A stretch of DNA of 64,000 nt from Pedobacter ghigonis. GTDB taxonomy: Bacteria; Bacteroidota; Bacteroidia; Sphingobacteriales; Sphingobacteriaceae. The notes beneath the pieces are model-generated. The model searched no databases and was not told where the DNA came from. It was given only the letters and a program-made list of their open reading frames with translations. The DNA lies in the NCBI RefSeq assembly GCF_903166585.1, contig NZ_CAESCM010000023.1, positions 19,344-83,343 of the forward strand, in the 5' to 3' direction. The translations under genes were made by a program, and so were the position numbers. Of this stretch, positions 53,701 through 61,122 are shown one piece after another (positions within the stretch are counted from its first letter, which is position 1; each line of letters starts with the position of its first letter).

Positions 53701-53941
53701 GTTGTTTATAGCCAATGTAAGTGAAAACCAGAACGGCATTTGCCTTCAGGTCGTTAATAGTGTAAGCACCATTGCCATTAGTAGCGAGGTGCAGATTGGT
53801 TCCTTTTACCGAAATGTTTACGGCAGGGAGGGTTTCCTTAGTCTTTGCATCAGAGACTACCCCTTTTACGGTAATCCCCTGGGCAAAGGCGCTGGCCGAT
53901 AAAATCAGCAGCGTAAAAATCCATAATAGTTTTTTTTTCAT
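50732..53941 (-). CDS. SusC/RagA-family TonB-dependent outer-membrane transporter
   Basis: A 1069-residue TonB-linked transporter. Order: signal peptide (1-20), carboxypeptidase-regulatory domain (about 22-105, ITVKGVVSDAKTKETLPAVN), SusC/RagA signature and plug (about 108-225, VVVVGFGTKK and LIVIDGIPATSNDDM, then SAIYGARAAFGVILITTKQG), and a beta barrel ending in YAVGLNLDF with a terminal Phe. It imports the substrate captured by the neighbouring SusD using TonB energy. The gene is first in the operon and divergent from a TetR gene 190 bases away. No sigma/anti-sigma pair is adjacent. Confidence 0.97.
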   Translation of the reverse strand: MKKKLLWIFTLLILSASAFAQGITVKGVVSDAKTKETLPAVNISVKGTNLHLATNGNGAYTINDLKANAVLVFTYIGYKQQEIALNGQTKIDVALMPDYANLDEVVVVGFGTKKKINIAGAIDQISGKQLESRPVTNVLQGLQGISPGLNITYAGGSPGSLPNINIRGYTSINGGSPLIVIDGIPATSNDDMLRLTPSDITSFTVLRDAASSAIYGARAAFGVILITTKQGAAGRNVISYNTYLSWAKPTLLPKPVTDPYIFSRVLETATDNTPWDYVNYSDEYYRWAKERSDDPSIADTRLDPKDPTKWAYMGSKDWYNYFFNNQSLSKSHTLTFSGGATVNNKPLTYYLSADYAKDNGLNKLTADYWDRYGLRSKVGFSPISWLKVDNNLNIYETKRALPNSSITDLYYLMPTDVATNPDGTWANTSAGRLAARLVDGGNNLQNMFGFQNITSATALFLNGDLQVNGDASFKRELWKSHADSKKYKIGYGPNDIREEGGTGSVTENNGYLYNNAFNLYATYKKTIGDHFFSAMAGFNSEDYNYSTVNASRQVLISSSTPYLSLTSGAATATGGYSAYATNSAFSRLNYTYKNRYILEATGRYDGSSRFPVERRWGFFPSASVAWIASNEEFFKPLSPAFNTFKLRASYGDLGNQNVGDFGYIQSLAAGTSGYLIGGAGQNQIITGAPGLNVDPQTYTWERVSTLNLGTDIGLLNDKLSFTFDYYIRDTKGMLTAGQELPGVLGTSVPRQNSADLRTKGWELSVSYRDKFMVADKPFNFETKIFLADSKAKITKFKNDQNLFSNYREGQTLGEIWGLENDGVFRSKAEIAALDESAIIPWGALSIVEGWPKYVDLDGNKKIERGLSANDPKDLKIIGNSADRYTIGANLNMDWNGFDISVFLQGVLKRDFYPHHYLFWGPYQQPYANVYPWNLDFYRGAADSPEQRAKHSASYLAAGLADANTDSQYPVLQSWLADANYGAGLDIPQTKYLLNGAYLRIKNVSLGYTFPAKWTKKVSISRLRLFVTADNLYEFSSIKKFIDPEAVNQGPTAWAYPYQRRYAVGLNLDF

Positions 53942-54093
53942 TTTGCTTGATAATTGTTTGGTTTAAATGTGATAGTTGTTTTTTTGCGGCCGCTAAATTG
54001 AACATATCATATTAAGGTTAAGTTAAAACTAAATTAATATATTGATTGAACATTCATTTAATTTATTTAAAAAATAAATTTTGCTAATGCTGC

Positions 54094-54101
54094 TACTTTT
54101 G
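54094..54101 (+). promoter_or_regulatory. Candidate -7 box of the TetR gene
   Basis: TACTTTTG matches TAnnTTTG exactly, 30 bases before the ATG. A weaker copy (TTAGTTTG) follows at 54103-54110. The AT-rich 190-base region also serves the divergent SusC operon. Confidence 0.35.
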
Positions 54102-54131
54102 GTTAGTTTGCCCCTTTAAATTAACAGCAGT

Positions 54132-54758
54132 ATGGGAAGGAAAAGCCTAAAAGAGACAAGGCAACTGGAAATTATCAAGGTATTTTATCAGGTAGCCAAG
54201 AAAGAAGGTTATGAAAATAGCTCTATAGCCAAAATTGCCAAAGTAATGGATATTAACCCAAGTTTAATTATTCATTATTTTAAAACTAAAGAAGACCTCA
54301 GCTATGCACTGATCGATTATATATTGGAACGGTATTTACTTATTTATACCATAAAAGATAAAGGCGAACCCAGGCTCGAAGACCTTCAGAAAACGGTAGA
54401 AATGTTGTTTTCTAAAAAATGGAACCTGCTTTTTGATGATGGCTTGTTTTATACTTTTTATGCGCTGGCCTTTAGGGAGAAAAAGATCAAAGCGAAGTAT
54501 AAATTAATACTGGACTCGCTGCGCAAAGGATTGGCTGATATGATTGAGGTTTGCAATGCCAAAGGATTAACCTCAATTAAAAATCCGCAAACTACGGCAG
54601 ATCTGATTTTTGTACTGGTAGATGGGGCGTATTTTTACCTATCGCTGGAAAGCGATAAAAAAGCCTATACAGAAAGGCTTGGCTATTACAAACATAAGGC
54701 TTATCAGATTTTGGGGATAGAACAGTTAAGCCTCGCTGGTACGCTTTCTGCTGGTTAA
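54132..54758 (+). CDS. TetR-family transcriptional regulator
   Basis: A 208-residue regulator. The N-terminal helix-turn-helix (about 12-55) includes YENSSIAKIAKVMDINPSLI and IHYFKTKEDLSYALIDY. The remainder is the helical ligand-binding and dimerisation part, without recognisable specificity. Its divergent position 190 bases from the SusC operon makes that operon, along with itself, a plausible target. Its last 33 bases overlap the end of the convergent small membrane protein gene. Confidence 0.9.
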   Translation: MGRKSLKETRQLEIIKVFYQVAKKEGYENSSIAKIAKVMDINPSLIIHYFKTKEDLSYALIDYILERYLLIYTIKDKGEPRLEDLQKTVEMLFSKKWNLLFDDGLFYTFYALAFREKKIKAKYKLILDSLRKGLADMIEVCNAKGLTSIKNPQTTADLIFVLVDGAYFYLSLESDKKAYTERLGYYKHKAYQILGIEQLSLAGTLSAG

Positions 54759-55010
54759 CTGCCGGCCAAGCGCGTAAATGCCAATGGTCATCCACAAGAG
54801 GTTGGCCGCTGCATTAGGCAGGTCGCTGGTATCAAGCGCGGTTAACGCCAGGCACAGGCCACCCACAACGTTAAGCAACTGAAATGTCCACGATTCTGCC
54901 TTAATTACTTTTAAACTTAATAAGAGGTAACCTAAGGTACAAAGCAGTACACCGAGCCAGCCAATACAGGTCATGATTAATTTTGTCATATCGCTAAAAA
55001 TTGCGTCCAA
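54726..55010 (-). CDS. Small inner-membrane protein, CBU_0592-like
   Basis: A 94-residue protein with three hydrophobic helices (about 12-31, 40-57 and 65-82). It resembles the small membrane domain called CBU_0592-like, which recurs in many bacteria: GWLGVLLCTLGYLLLSLKVI, then WTFQLLNVVGGLCLALTAL and a terminal NLLWMTIGIYAL helix. Its role is unknown. The 3' end overlaps the TetR gene on the other strand by 33 bases, so the two transcripts are antisense to each other there. Confidence 0.83.
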   Translation of the reverse strand: MDAIFSDMTKLIMTCIGWLGVLLCTLGYLLLSLKVIKAESWTFQLLNVVGGLCLALTALDTSDLPNAAANLLWMTIGIYALGRQLTSRKRTSEA

Positions 55011-55114
55011 TATAACAAATTACCATTAGCAGTACAGTCTATTTTGAATACATTATAAAAGATCATCGATTGCTGGTTAATTGCAGCATGCTTAAAAATC
55101 TTAGTAAAAGTTTT

Positions 55115-55149
55115 TGCCCGATATGAAACAAAATGTTCGATATCGGGCA
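55115..55149. promoter_or_regulatory. 35-bp palindrome, possible activator site
   Basis: Ten-base arms TGCCCGATAT (55115-55124) and ATATCGGGCA (55140-55149) are perfect complements around 15 bases that are themselves partly symmetric (GAAAC against GTTC). It lies about 95 bases upstream of the predicted start of the efflux operon, the usual distance of an upstream site for a sigma-54 activator, and that operon encodes one. T-rich DNA follows it on the plus strand, so a terminator is the alternative reading. Confidence 0.5.
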
Positions 55150-55194
55150 TTTTTTGTTTCTGAATAATTTTTAAACAATTGTTTTTCAGTGTTT

Positions 55195-55216
55195 TAACTT
55201 TGGTATTGTGCTTGTA
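55195..55216 (+). promoter_or_regulatory. Overlapping -7 box and candidate sigma-54 promoter of the efflux operon
   Basis: TAACTTTG (55195-55202) matches the house-keeping -7 consensus. Overlapping it, TGGTAT, five bases, then TTGTA (55201-55216) resembles the -24/-12 sequence TGGCAC-N5-TTGCW with correct spacing but imperfect bases. Either would start transcription within 15 to 40 bases of the ATG at 55240. Confidence 0.4.
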
Positions 55217-55239
55217 ATGGATGTGCTAAAAATATTTAG

Positions 55240-56487
55240 ATGGACACACTCATTGCCGAAGAAGTTTTAGCGAAAAAGAAGCAGAAAAAATACCTCATTG
55301 CCGGGATCTTCCTGCTGGTAATTGTAGCCTGTATCTGGTGGGTAAGGTTTTATTTTAAACCTGCCTTAACCCTTGCCGATATTACCACAGCAAAGGTAGA
55401 AGTTGGTATCATCGAAAATACCATTAACGCTACCGGTGAGGTGCTACCCGAATTTGAAGAAGTTTTAACCAGTCCCATTAATGCATCGATTAAAAAAGTT
55501 TTAATGGATGCCGGCAATAAGGTTACCAAAGGCCAGTCGATTTTAACCCTCGATAAATCTGTAAGCCAGACAGATTATGATAAACTTCAGTTCCAGATGG
55601 AATCGAAGCAAAACGAGATCCGCAAGCTGAGACTCGATCTCGAAAAAAGTTTTTACGATATCAAATCCAACAACAGCATCAAACAATTGCGGATCAGTAA
55701 CCTTACCGATGCGGTTTCTTCGGCCAAAAGATTGCTTAAAGCGGGTGGCGGTACCAAAGAAGATGTTGAACGTGCCGAACTTGAACTTAAAGTAGCCGAA
55801 CTCGAAAAGTTACAGCTCGAAAATGAAATCAGGAGCAAACAGCAAACGATGAAAATCGAGATCAGGGAGGCCGAAATTGCTTTGGCCATCCAGCGGAACG
55901 ACCTCGATGCATTGAAACGCAGGCTCGATCTGGCTGATTTAATTGCTACAAGACCGGGTGTAATTACCTGGGTAAATAAAAACATTGGTTCGGCGGTTCA
56001 CGAAGGTGATGCATTGGTGCGCATTGCCGATTTAAGTGGCTTTAAGGTTGCGGGCAGCATGTCTGATAATTTATTGGACAAAATCCACAACAATATGACT
56101 GCGATTATCCGCATAGGCGATACGCAGTTAAGGGGCTCAATTGTAAATATTTCGCCAGCAGTAAACAATGCGATTGTTTCCTTCGATATCCAGCTGAACC
56201 AAAAAGACAGCAAGGTGCTAAGGCCAAACCAAAAAGTAGATGTTTTTTTGGTTACGGCTACACGTAATGGTGTTTTGAGGGTGGCCAATGGTCCGGCATT
56301 TAACGGTACCAATCTGCAGGAAATTTTTGTGCTCAAAAATGGTATTGCCGAACGCAGGACTGTTAAAACGGGGTTGAGCAATTTCGATTATGTTGAAATT
56401 TTAAGTGGTTTAAAAGCCGGCGACGAGGTAATTACTTCGGATATGGGCGACTACAAAAATGTTAAAACAGTAACCATTAGCAATTAA
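55240..56487 (+). CDS. Membrane-fusion (HlyD/MacA-type) efflux protein
   Basis: A 415-residue periplasmic adaptor. One N-terminal membrane helix (about 18-36) follows a short basic cytoplasmic tail. Next come half of a biotinyl-lipoyl domain (GEVLPEFEEVLTSPINASIK), a long coiled-coil hairpin (about 110-225, rich in Glu, Lys and Leu), the second half (TRPGVITWVNKNIGSAVHEG) and beta-barrel and membrane-proximal domains. It would join the MacB-type ABC pump to the outer-membrane channel. It is the first gene of a seven-gene operon, three bases before the TolC gene. Confidence 0.92.
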   Translation: MDTLIAEEVLAKKKQKKYLIAGIFLLVIVACIWWVRFYFKPALTLADITTAKVEVGIIENTINATGEVLPEFEEVLTSPINASIKKVLMDAGNKVTKGQSILTLDKSVSQTDYDKLQFQMESKQNEIRKLRLDLEKSFYDIKSNNSIKQLRISNLTDAVSSAKRLLKAGGGTKEDVERAELELKVAELEKLQLENEIRSKQQTMKIEIREAEIALAIQRNDLDALKRRLDLADLIATRPGVITWVNKNIGSAVHEGDALVRIADLSGFKVAGSMSDNLLDKIHNNMTAIIRIGDTQLRGSIVNISPAVNNAIVSFDIQLNQKDSKVLRPNQKVDVFLVTATRNGVLRVANGPAFNGTNLQEIFVLKNGIAERRTVKTGLSNFDYVEILSGLKAGDEVITSDMGDYKNVKTVTISN

Positions 56488-56490
56488 GTT

Positions 56491-57951
56491 ATGACAAAGC
56501 AATTTTTAATAATGCCTTTGTTATGGTGGATCGGTTTAGGGGTTTTTGCCTTTCCCAAAAACGATACGCTAAGGTTAAGCCTGCCCCAGGTGGTAGCAAT
56601 GGCTAAAGCCAATTCCATTGCTGCCAAGCAGGCCCTCACGGTTAAAGAAACCAAATATTGGGAGTGGCGTACATTTAAATCCAATTATCAGCCTCAGCTG
56701 GCTTTAGAAGGGGTGTTGCCGGGTTATACCAAAACCTATACCCAGGTGCAGCAACCCAACGGAAGTATTCTTTTTCAGCCCGTACATTACGATAATTCGT
56801 CGCTTACTTTAAATTTTAGCCAAAGTATTGCAGCAACCGGTGGTACCATTTACGGCACTACGCAATTGCAGCGCTTCGATGATTTCGACCGCAAAAACGT
56901 ACTTTACAATGGTATTCCTTATGGCTTAGGCTATACGCAACCCTTGTTGCAGTTTAATGCCCTAAAGTGGGACAAAAAAATAGAACCCCTGAAGTTTAAC
57001 GAAAGCAAGCAGGCTTTTATAGAAACACAGGAGAAAATATCGGTTACCGTAACCGAATACTTTTTCGATTTGCTTTTGGCGCAGGTTAACCTCGATATTG
57101 CCGAACTGAATTACGCCAATACGCAGCGGATATTAACCATTGCCGATACCAAATTTGAACTGGGGAAAATTTCCAAAAATGAAATCCTGCAGTTGCAGTT
57201 GGAGGTTTTAAATGCCCAAAAGGCAGTAGGCACAGCCAAACGTGATGTAGAAATTGCCACATTGAACCTAAGAAGTTATACTGGTATTGAGGGCGACGAC
57301 CGGATCAAACTGAACATGCCGGCGGTAGTTGCACAAATGAGTGTAGCTACAGAAAAGGTATTGAGCGAGGCTTACGAAAACCGCTCGGATGCCATTGCAT
57401 TTGTACGCAGGTTGGCCGAAGCCAGAAGAGATGTGGCTAAAGCCAAAGGTGAAAATGGCTTGAAAGCCACTTTGAGGGCTAATTTGGGTTATTCAAATGC
57501 GGCAACAAATGCCTTTGATGTGTACCGCTCGCCTAAAAACCAGCAATCAGTAGAGCTGCAGCTTTCAATTCCGGTGATGGATTGGGGTAGGTCTAAATCG
57601 CGCACCAAAACCGCACAGGCCAACGAGCAATTTACCATTTACGCTGTTGAACAGGATAAGCAAACCTTTAAACAGCAGATTGTTACACAGGTTACCCTTT
57701 TTAACATGATGAAAGAACAAATACAACTGACGGATAACGCCGAAAAAATTGCTGCAGAGAAGTACAAAATAGCCGGTGAGCGTTATGTATTGGGAAATTT
57801 GAGTATTACCGATCTCAGTATTGCCTTTCAGGAAAACGACCGCGCCAAACGCGATTACGTTTCTTCATTGCGCGATTTCTGGGCTGCCTATTACCAGCTG
57901 CGTTACTTGTCCCTTTACGACTTTGAGCAAAATAAAAAAATCAGCTATTAA
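56491..57951 (+). CDS. TolC-family outer-membrane efflux channel
   Basis: A 486-residue outer-membrane factor with an N-terminal signal region (MPLLWWIGLGVFAFP). The protein shows the duplicated helix-strand-helix plan of TolC: a first repeat up to about 270 and a second containing VELQLSIPVMDWGRSKSRTK and the long helix that follows. A trimer would form the exit duct of the pump encoded by the neighbouring genes. It starts three bases after the adaptor gene and is followed by the ATPase gene after 37 bases. Confidence 0.92.
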   Translation: MTKQFLIMPLLWWIGLGVFAFPKNDTLRLSLPQVVAMAKANSIAAKQALTVKETKYWEWRTFKSNYQPQLALEGVLPGYTKTYTQVQQPNGSILFQPVHYDNSSLTLNFSQSIAATGGTIYGTTQLQRFDDFDRKNVLYNGIPYGLGYTQPLLQFNALKWDKKIEPLKFNESKQAFIETQEKISVTVTEYFFDLLLAQVNLDIAELNYANTQRILTIADTKFELGKISKNEILQLQLEVLNAQKAVGTAKRDVEIATLNLRSYTGIEGDDRIKLNMPAVVAQMSVATEKVLSEAYENRSDAIAFVRRLAEARRDVAKAKGENGLKATLRANLGYSNAATNAFDVYRSPKNQQSVELQLSIPVMDWGRSKSRTKTAQANEQFTIYAVEQDKQTFKQQIVTQVTLFNMMKEQIQLTDNAEKIAAEKYKIAGERYVLGNLSITDLSIAFQENDRAKRDYVSSLRDFWAAYYQLRYLSLYDFEQNKKISY

Positions 57952-57988
57952 ATACATATTTAAAACCTTACATTTTACATCAAACATT

Positions 57989-58654
57989 ATGATACGCTTA
58001 CAGAACATCGAAAAAGTTTACCGCACAGATACGGTAGAAACGCTGGCCATAAATGGCATTAACCTCGACATTGCCAGGGGCGAATTTCTATCCATCATGG
58101 GACCTTCGGGTTGTGGTAAAAGTACTTTGCTTAATATTATGGGCTTGCTGGATGAACCTTCAAAAGGCAAAATACAGATCGATAGTCAGGATATCAGCAG
58201 TTATTCAGATCAGAAACTGGCCCGGTTCCGGAACGAAAAACTGGGGTTTATTTTTCAAAGCTACCACCTCATTAACGATTTGCAGGTGCTTGATAATGTA
58301 GAGTTGCCGCTATTGTACCGCAATTCATCGGCCAAGGAACGTAAAAGACTGGCTACTGCAGCTTTAGAAAAGGTGGGCCTGAGTAATCGTTTAAAGCATT
58401 TTCCTACGCAGCTATCTGGTGGTCAGCGCCAGCGGGTGGCCATTGCACGGGCAGTTGTTGGCAATCCGCAGATTATCCTGGCCGATGAGCCGACCGGTAA
58501 CTTAGATAGTGCTATGGGTAATGAAATTATGGATATCCTGATTAACCTTAACCAGAATGAGGGTACCACCATTGTGATGGTTACGCATGATGAAAATATG
58601 GCGCACAAAACACACCGTTTGGTTCGCCTCTTCGATGGTTCTCAAGTTCAATAA
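57989..58654 (+). CDS. MacB/LolD-type ABC transporter ATPase
   Basis: A 221-residue nucleotide-binding subunit. The frame is open from 57821, but the ATG at 57989 gives the normal family start (MIRLQNIEKVYRTDTVETLA) and avoids overlap with the TolC gene. Walker A is GPSGCGKST (38-46), the signature is LSGGQRQR (142-149), Walker B is IILADEP with catalytic Glu167, and the switch His is in VTHDE. It powers the two FtsX-like permeases encoded next, with nine bases to the first. Confidence 0.95.
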   Translation: MIRLQNIEKVYRTDTVETLAINGINLDIARGEFLSIMGPSGCGKSTLLNIMGLLDEPSKGKIQIDSQDISSYSDQKLARFRNEKLGFIFQSYHLINDLQVLDNVELPLLYRNSSAKERKRLATAALEKVGLSNRLKHFPTQLSGGQRQRVAIARAVVGNPQIILADEPTGNLDSAMGNEIMDILINLNQNEGTTIVMVTHDENMAHKTHRLVRLFDGSQVQ

Positions 58655-58663
58655 AATACCGCT

Positions 58664-59899
58664 ATGTTAAAAAACTACTTTAAAATCGCCATAGCTGTCC
58701 TCAAAAGGAGGAAGTTTTTCACCTTCGTAAGCTTGTTCGGAATCAGTTTTACACTAACCATTCTAATGGTTACCGCTGCGTTTATGGATAAAGTTTTAAG
58801 TCCGGATTATCCCGATTTGAAACGCGAACGCTCGCTCTACGTGGGCAGTATGGAATACAAAAATACCAAAGAAGGCTGGCTGAACCGTAGCGACGTTTCT
58901 TTCTACTTTTTCAAACATTATGTATCAACCTTGAAAACAGTAGATAAGATGGCCATTTCCTCTAATCCAAAAGCTTCTAATGCCTACGTAAACAATAAAA
59001 AGATTGTTATTGCCTATAAATATACCAATGCCGATTACTGGAATGTACTCGAATATCGCTTCCTGGCAGGCAAACCTTATTCGCAAAAGGAAATAGAAAA
59101 TGCCGATAAGGTAGCTGTCATTTCAGAACAAACCCGAAAGGCTTATTTCGGCAATGTAGCCAATGTGATTGGTCAGTACATATCGGCCGATAATATCAAT
59201 TACCGTGTAATTGGCGTAGTGGCTAATGTATCTAAAACTGTGAATAGCTTAAGCGGCGACATGTACCTGCCATACACCGTATCGACCGAAAATTACAATA
59301 AACCCGATTTAATGGGCCCATATAACGCAGTATTGCTGGCCAAAAGCAAAGCTGATGTACCTAAAATGCAAAAGGAATTTCAACAAATGATGCGCAGGGT
59401 ACCGGTACCCAAAGATTTTGACAGGGTATACAGCAATGCAGATCCTTTTTTCTCCTCGATGACCAGGAGAATAGCAGGCGATGGCGCAAATAACGGTACA
59501 ACCCGGGTGGTTTCCATCATGAGTATTTTTGTTTTGCTCTTTTTGTTGTTGCCCACCATTAATCTGGTAAATATTAACGTTACCCGCATTATGGAGCGCT
59601 CGTCAGAAATTGGTGTACGTAAGGCTTTCGGCGCTTCTTCTAAAACCCTGGTTTACCAGTTTATCGTCGAAAACATGATCCTGACTTTTTTAGGTGGCCT
59701 GATTGGTATTATACTTTCCTTACTGGCTATTTACCTCATCAATGGTGCAAATGTCATTTCAAATATGCGCCTTAGCATGAATTTTACCGTATTGTTTTAC
59801 AGTTTTATTGCCTGCGTATTTTTTGGTTTAATTTCTGGCGTTTACCCGGCCTGGAGAATGTCGAAACTTAACGTAGTTAAAGCACTTAAAGCGCAATAA
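58664..59899 (+). CDS. MacB/FtsX-type ABC transporter permease 1
   Basis: A 411-residue permease. One membrane helix near the N-terminus (about 20-40, FTFVSLFGISFTLTILMVTA), a periplasmic MacB_PCD domain of about 230 residues and three C-terminal helices form the FtsX fold. The conserved cytoplasmic loop is MERSSEIGVRKAFGASSKTL, and the end is SGVYPAWRMSKLNVVKALKA. Such pumps use mechanical motion to move peptides, lipids or antibiotics from the periplasm outward through TolC. It probably pairs with the related permease encoded 18 bases downstream. Confidence 0.93.
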   Translation: MLKNYFKIAIAVLKRRKFFTFVSLFGISFTLTILMVTAAFMDKVLSPDYPDLKRERSLYVGSMEYKNTKEGWLNRSDVSFYFFKHYVSTLKTVDKMAISSNPKASNAYVNNKKIVIAYKYTNADYWNVLEYRFLAGKPYSQKEIENADKVAVISEQTRKAYFGNVANVIGQYISADNINYRVIGVVANVSKTVNSLSGDMYLPYTVSTENYNKPDLMGPYNAVLLAKSKADVPKMQKEFQQMMRRVPVPKDFDRVYSNADPFFSSMTRRIAGDGANNGTTRVVSIMSIFVLLFLLLPTINLVNINVTRIMERSSEIGVRKAFGASSKTLVYQFIVENMILTFLGGLIGIILSLLAIYLINGANVISNMRLSMNFTVLFYSFIACVFFGLISGVYPAWRMSKLNVVKALKAQ

Positions 59900-59917
59900 T
59901 CCTAAACCGAAGCTATT

Positions 59918-61102
59918 ATGATGTTCAGACATTTATTTAAATTAATATGGAACAAGCGGAAACAGAATTTCCTGTTCCTTTCCGAAATACTCGTTTCCTT
60001 TATGGTGATATTCGCCGTATTTTCTTTCCTTACCTTTTATTACCAGAACTATAGCAAGCCGCTAGGTTTTCAATATAAAAAAGTATGGTCAATCAGTTAC
60101 GATAACGGCTTGCTGACCAAAGACCGCGATTCGCTCAGCATCTTTTACGATAATTTGTATAAATCGCTCAAAGCCATGCCCCTCATTGAGGAAGTAACCT
60201 ATACTGGTGCAAATTTTCCCTATTCAAACAGTACCATGAGTACCGGTTTGCATTTAAACGGTAAGAAATTTAACCCTGTATACAGTTATAACGTGAGTGA
60301 AGATTATAGAAAGGTTTGGAATATAACTGTAATTGCCGGCAGGTGGTTTTTGCCCGAGGATGCCGTAACCAGGAATAAAAACCTGGTGATTAACGAAACC
60401 CTGAAGAAGCAGATGTTTGGCGAGGGAAATGCGATCGGTAAACTCATCGGCGATTACGACGATAAAGAAAAAATGAAAGTGATTGGCGTAGTACAGGACA
60501 TTAAAGCTAACGGTGATTTCTGGCCTGCCGGCAATGCTATGTTTAGCCGCTTAGATACCGGATACTTACGCAATACCAGCCACATCCTCATTAAAGTGCG
60601 CGATGGAGCCGATGCTACTTTCGAAACTCAGTTGTATAAATTCATGACCAACACCATGAAAAATTCGGTAGAGATACAACACCTGAGCGAAATGCGCGAT
60701 GCTAAAAATGAAGTTACCATTATTCCGATGGTCATTTTTATCATCATTGCCGGTTTTCTCATTATCAATGTGGCGCTGGGCTTATTTGGCGTGCTATGGT
60801 ACAATATCAATAAACGAAAAAGTGAAATCGGCCTGAGGCGTGCCATTGGGGCAAGTGGCAGTTCCGTATCGTTCCAACTGGTAATGGAGGCCATGATTTT
60901 GGCTACCATGTCGTTAATAGTAGGCTGTTTTTTTGCCATTCAGTTTCCCTTGCTTAGCGTTTTCAATATTCCGGCAAGTGTGTACATCGTGGCCATGTTG
61001 CTATCCGTTTTATTTATTTATCTGCTGGTTTTTGCCTGCTCATTGTATCCCGGCAAACAAGCGGCAGGTATTCATCCGGCTATTGCATTGCATGAAGAAT
61101 AA
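59918..61102 (+). CDS. MacB/FtsX-type ABC transporter permease 2
   Basis: A 394-residue permease with the same one-plus-three helix layout as its neighbour and only distant similarity in the periplasmic domain. The loop is NKRKSEIGLRRAIGASGSSV, and the C-terminus is YPGKQAAGIHPAIALHEE. Two different permease genes beside one ATPase gene suggest a heterodimeric pump. It ends 20 bases before the regulator gene. Confidence 0.93.
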   Translation: MMFRHLFKLIWNKRKQNFLFLSEILVSFMVIFAVFSFLTFYYQNYSKPLGFQYKKVWSISYDNGLLTKDRDSLSIFYDNLYKSLKAMPLIEEVTYTGANFPYSNSTMSTGLHLNGKKFNPVYSYNVSEDYRKVWNITVIAGRWFLPEDAVTRNKNLVINETLKKQMFGEGNAIGKLIGDYDDKEKMKVIGVVQDIKANGDFWPAGNAMFSRLDTGYLRNTSHILIKVRDGADATFETQLYKFMTNTMKNSVEIQHLSEMRDAKNEVTIIPMVIFIIIAGFLIINVALGLFGVLWYNINKRKSEIGLRRAIGASGSSVSFQLVMEAMILATMSLIVGCFFAIQFPLLSVFNIPASVYIVAMLLSVLFIYLLVFACSLYPGKQAAGIHPAIALHEE

Positions 61103-61122
61103 TACTTATCTTAACTTCGTAT

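Noticed and set aside
55115..55160. Palindrome as terminator of the TetR transcript
   Set aside because: It lies about 360 bases past the TetR stop, beyond an entire opposite-strand gene. A regulatory site for the downstream operon is more economical, though termination is not excluded.
57821..57988. Longer N-terminus for the MacB-type ATPase
   Set aside because: It would overlap the TolC gene in another frame and adds 56 residues without similarity. The ATG at 57989 gives the normal family start.
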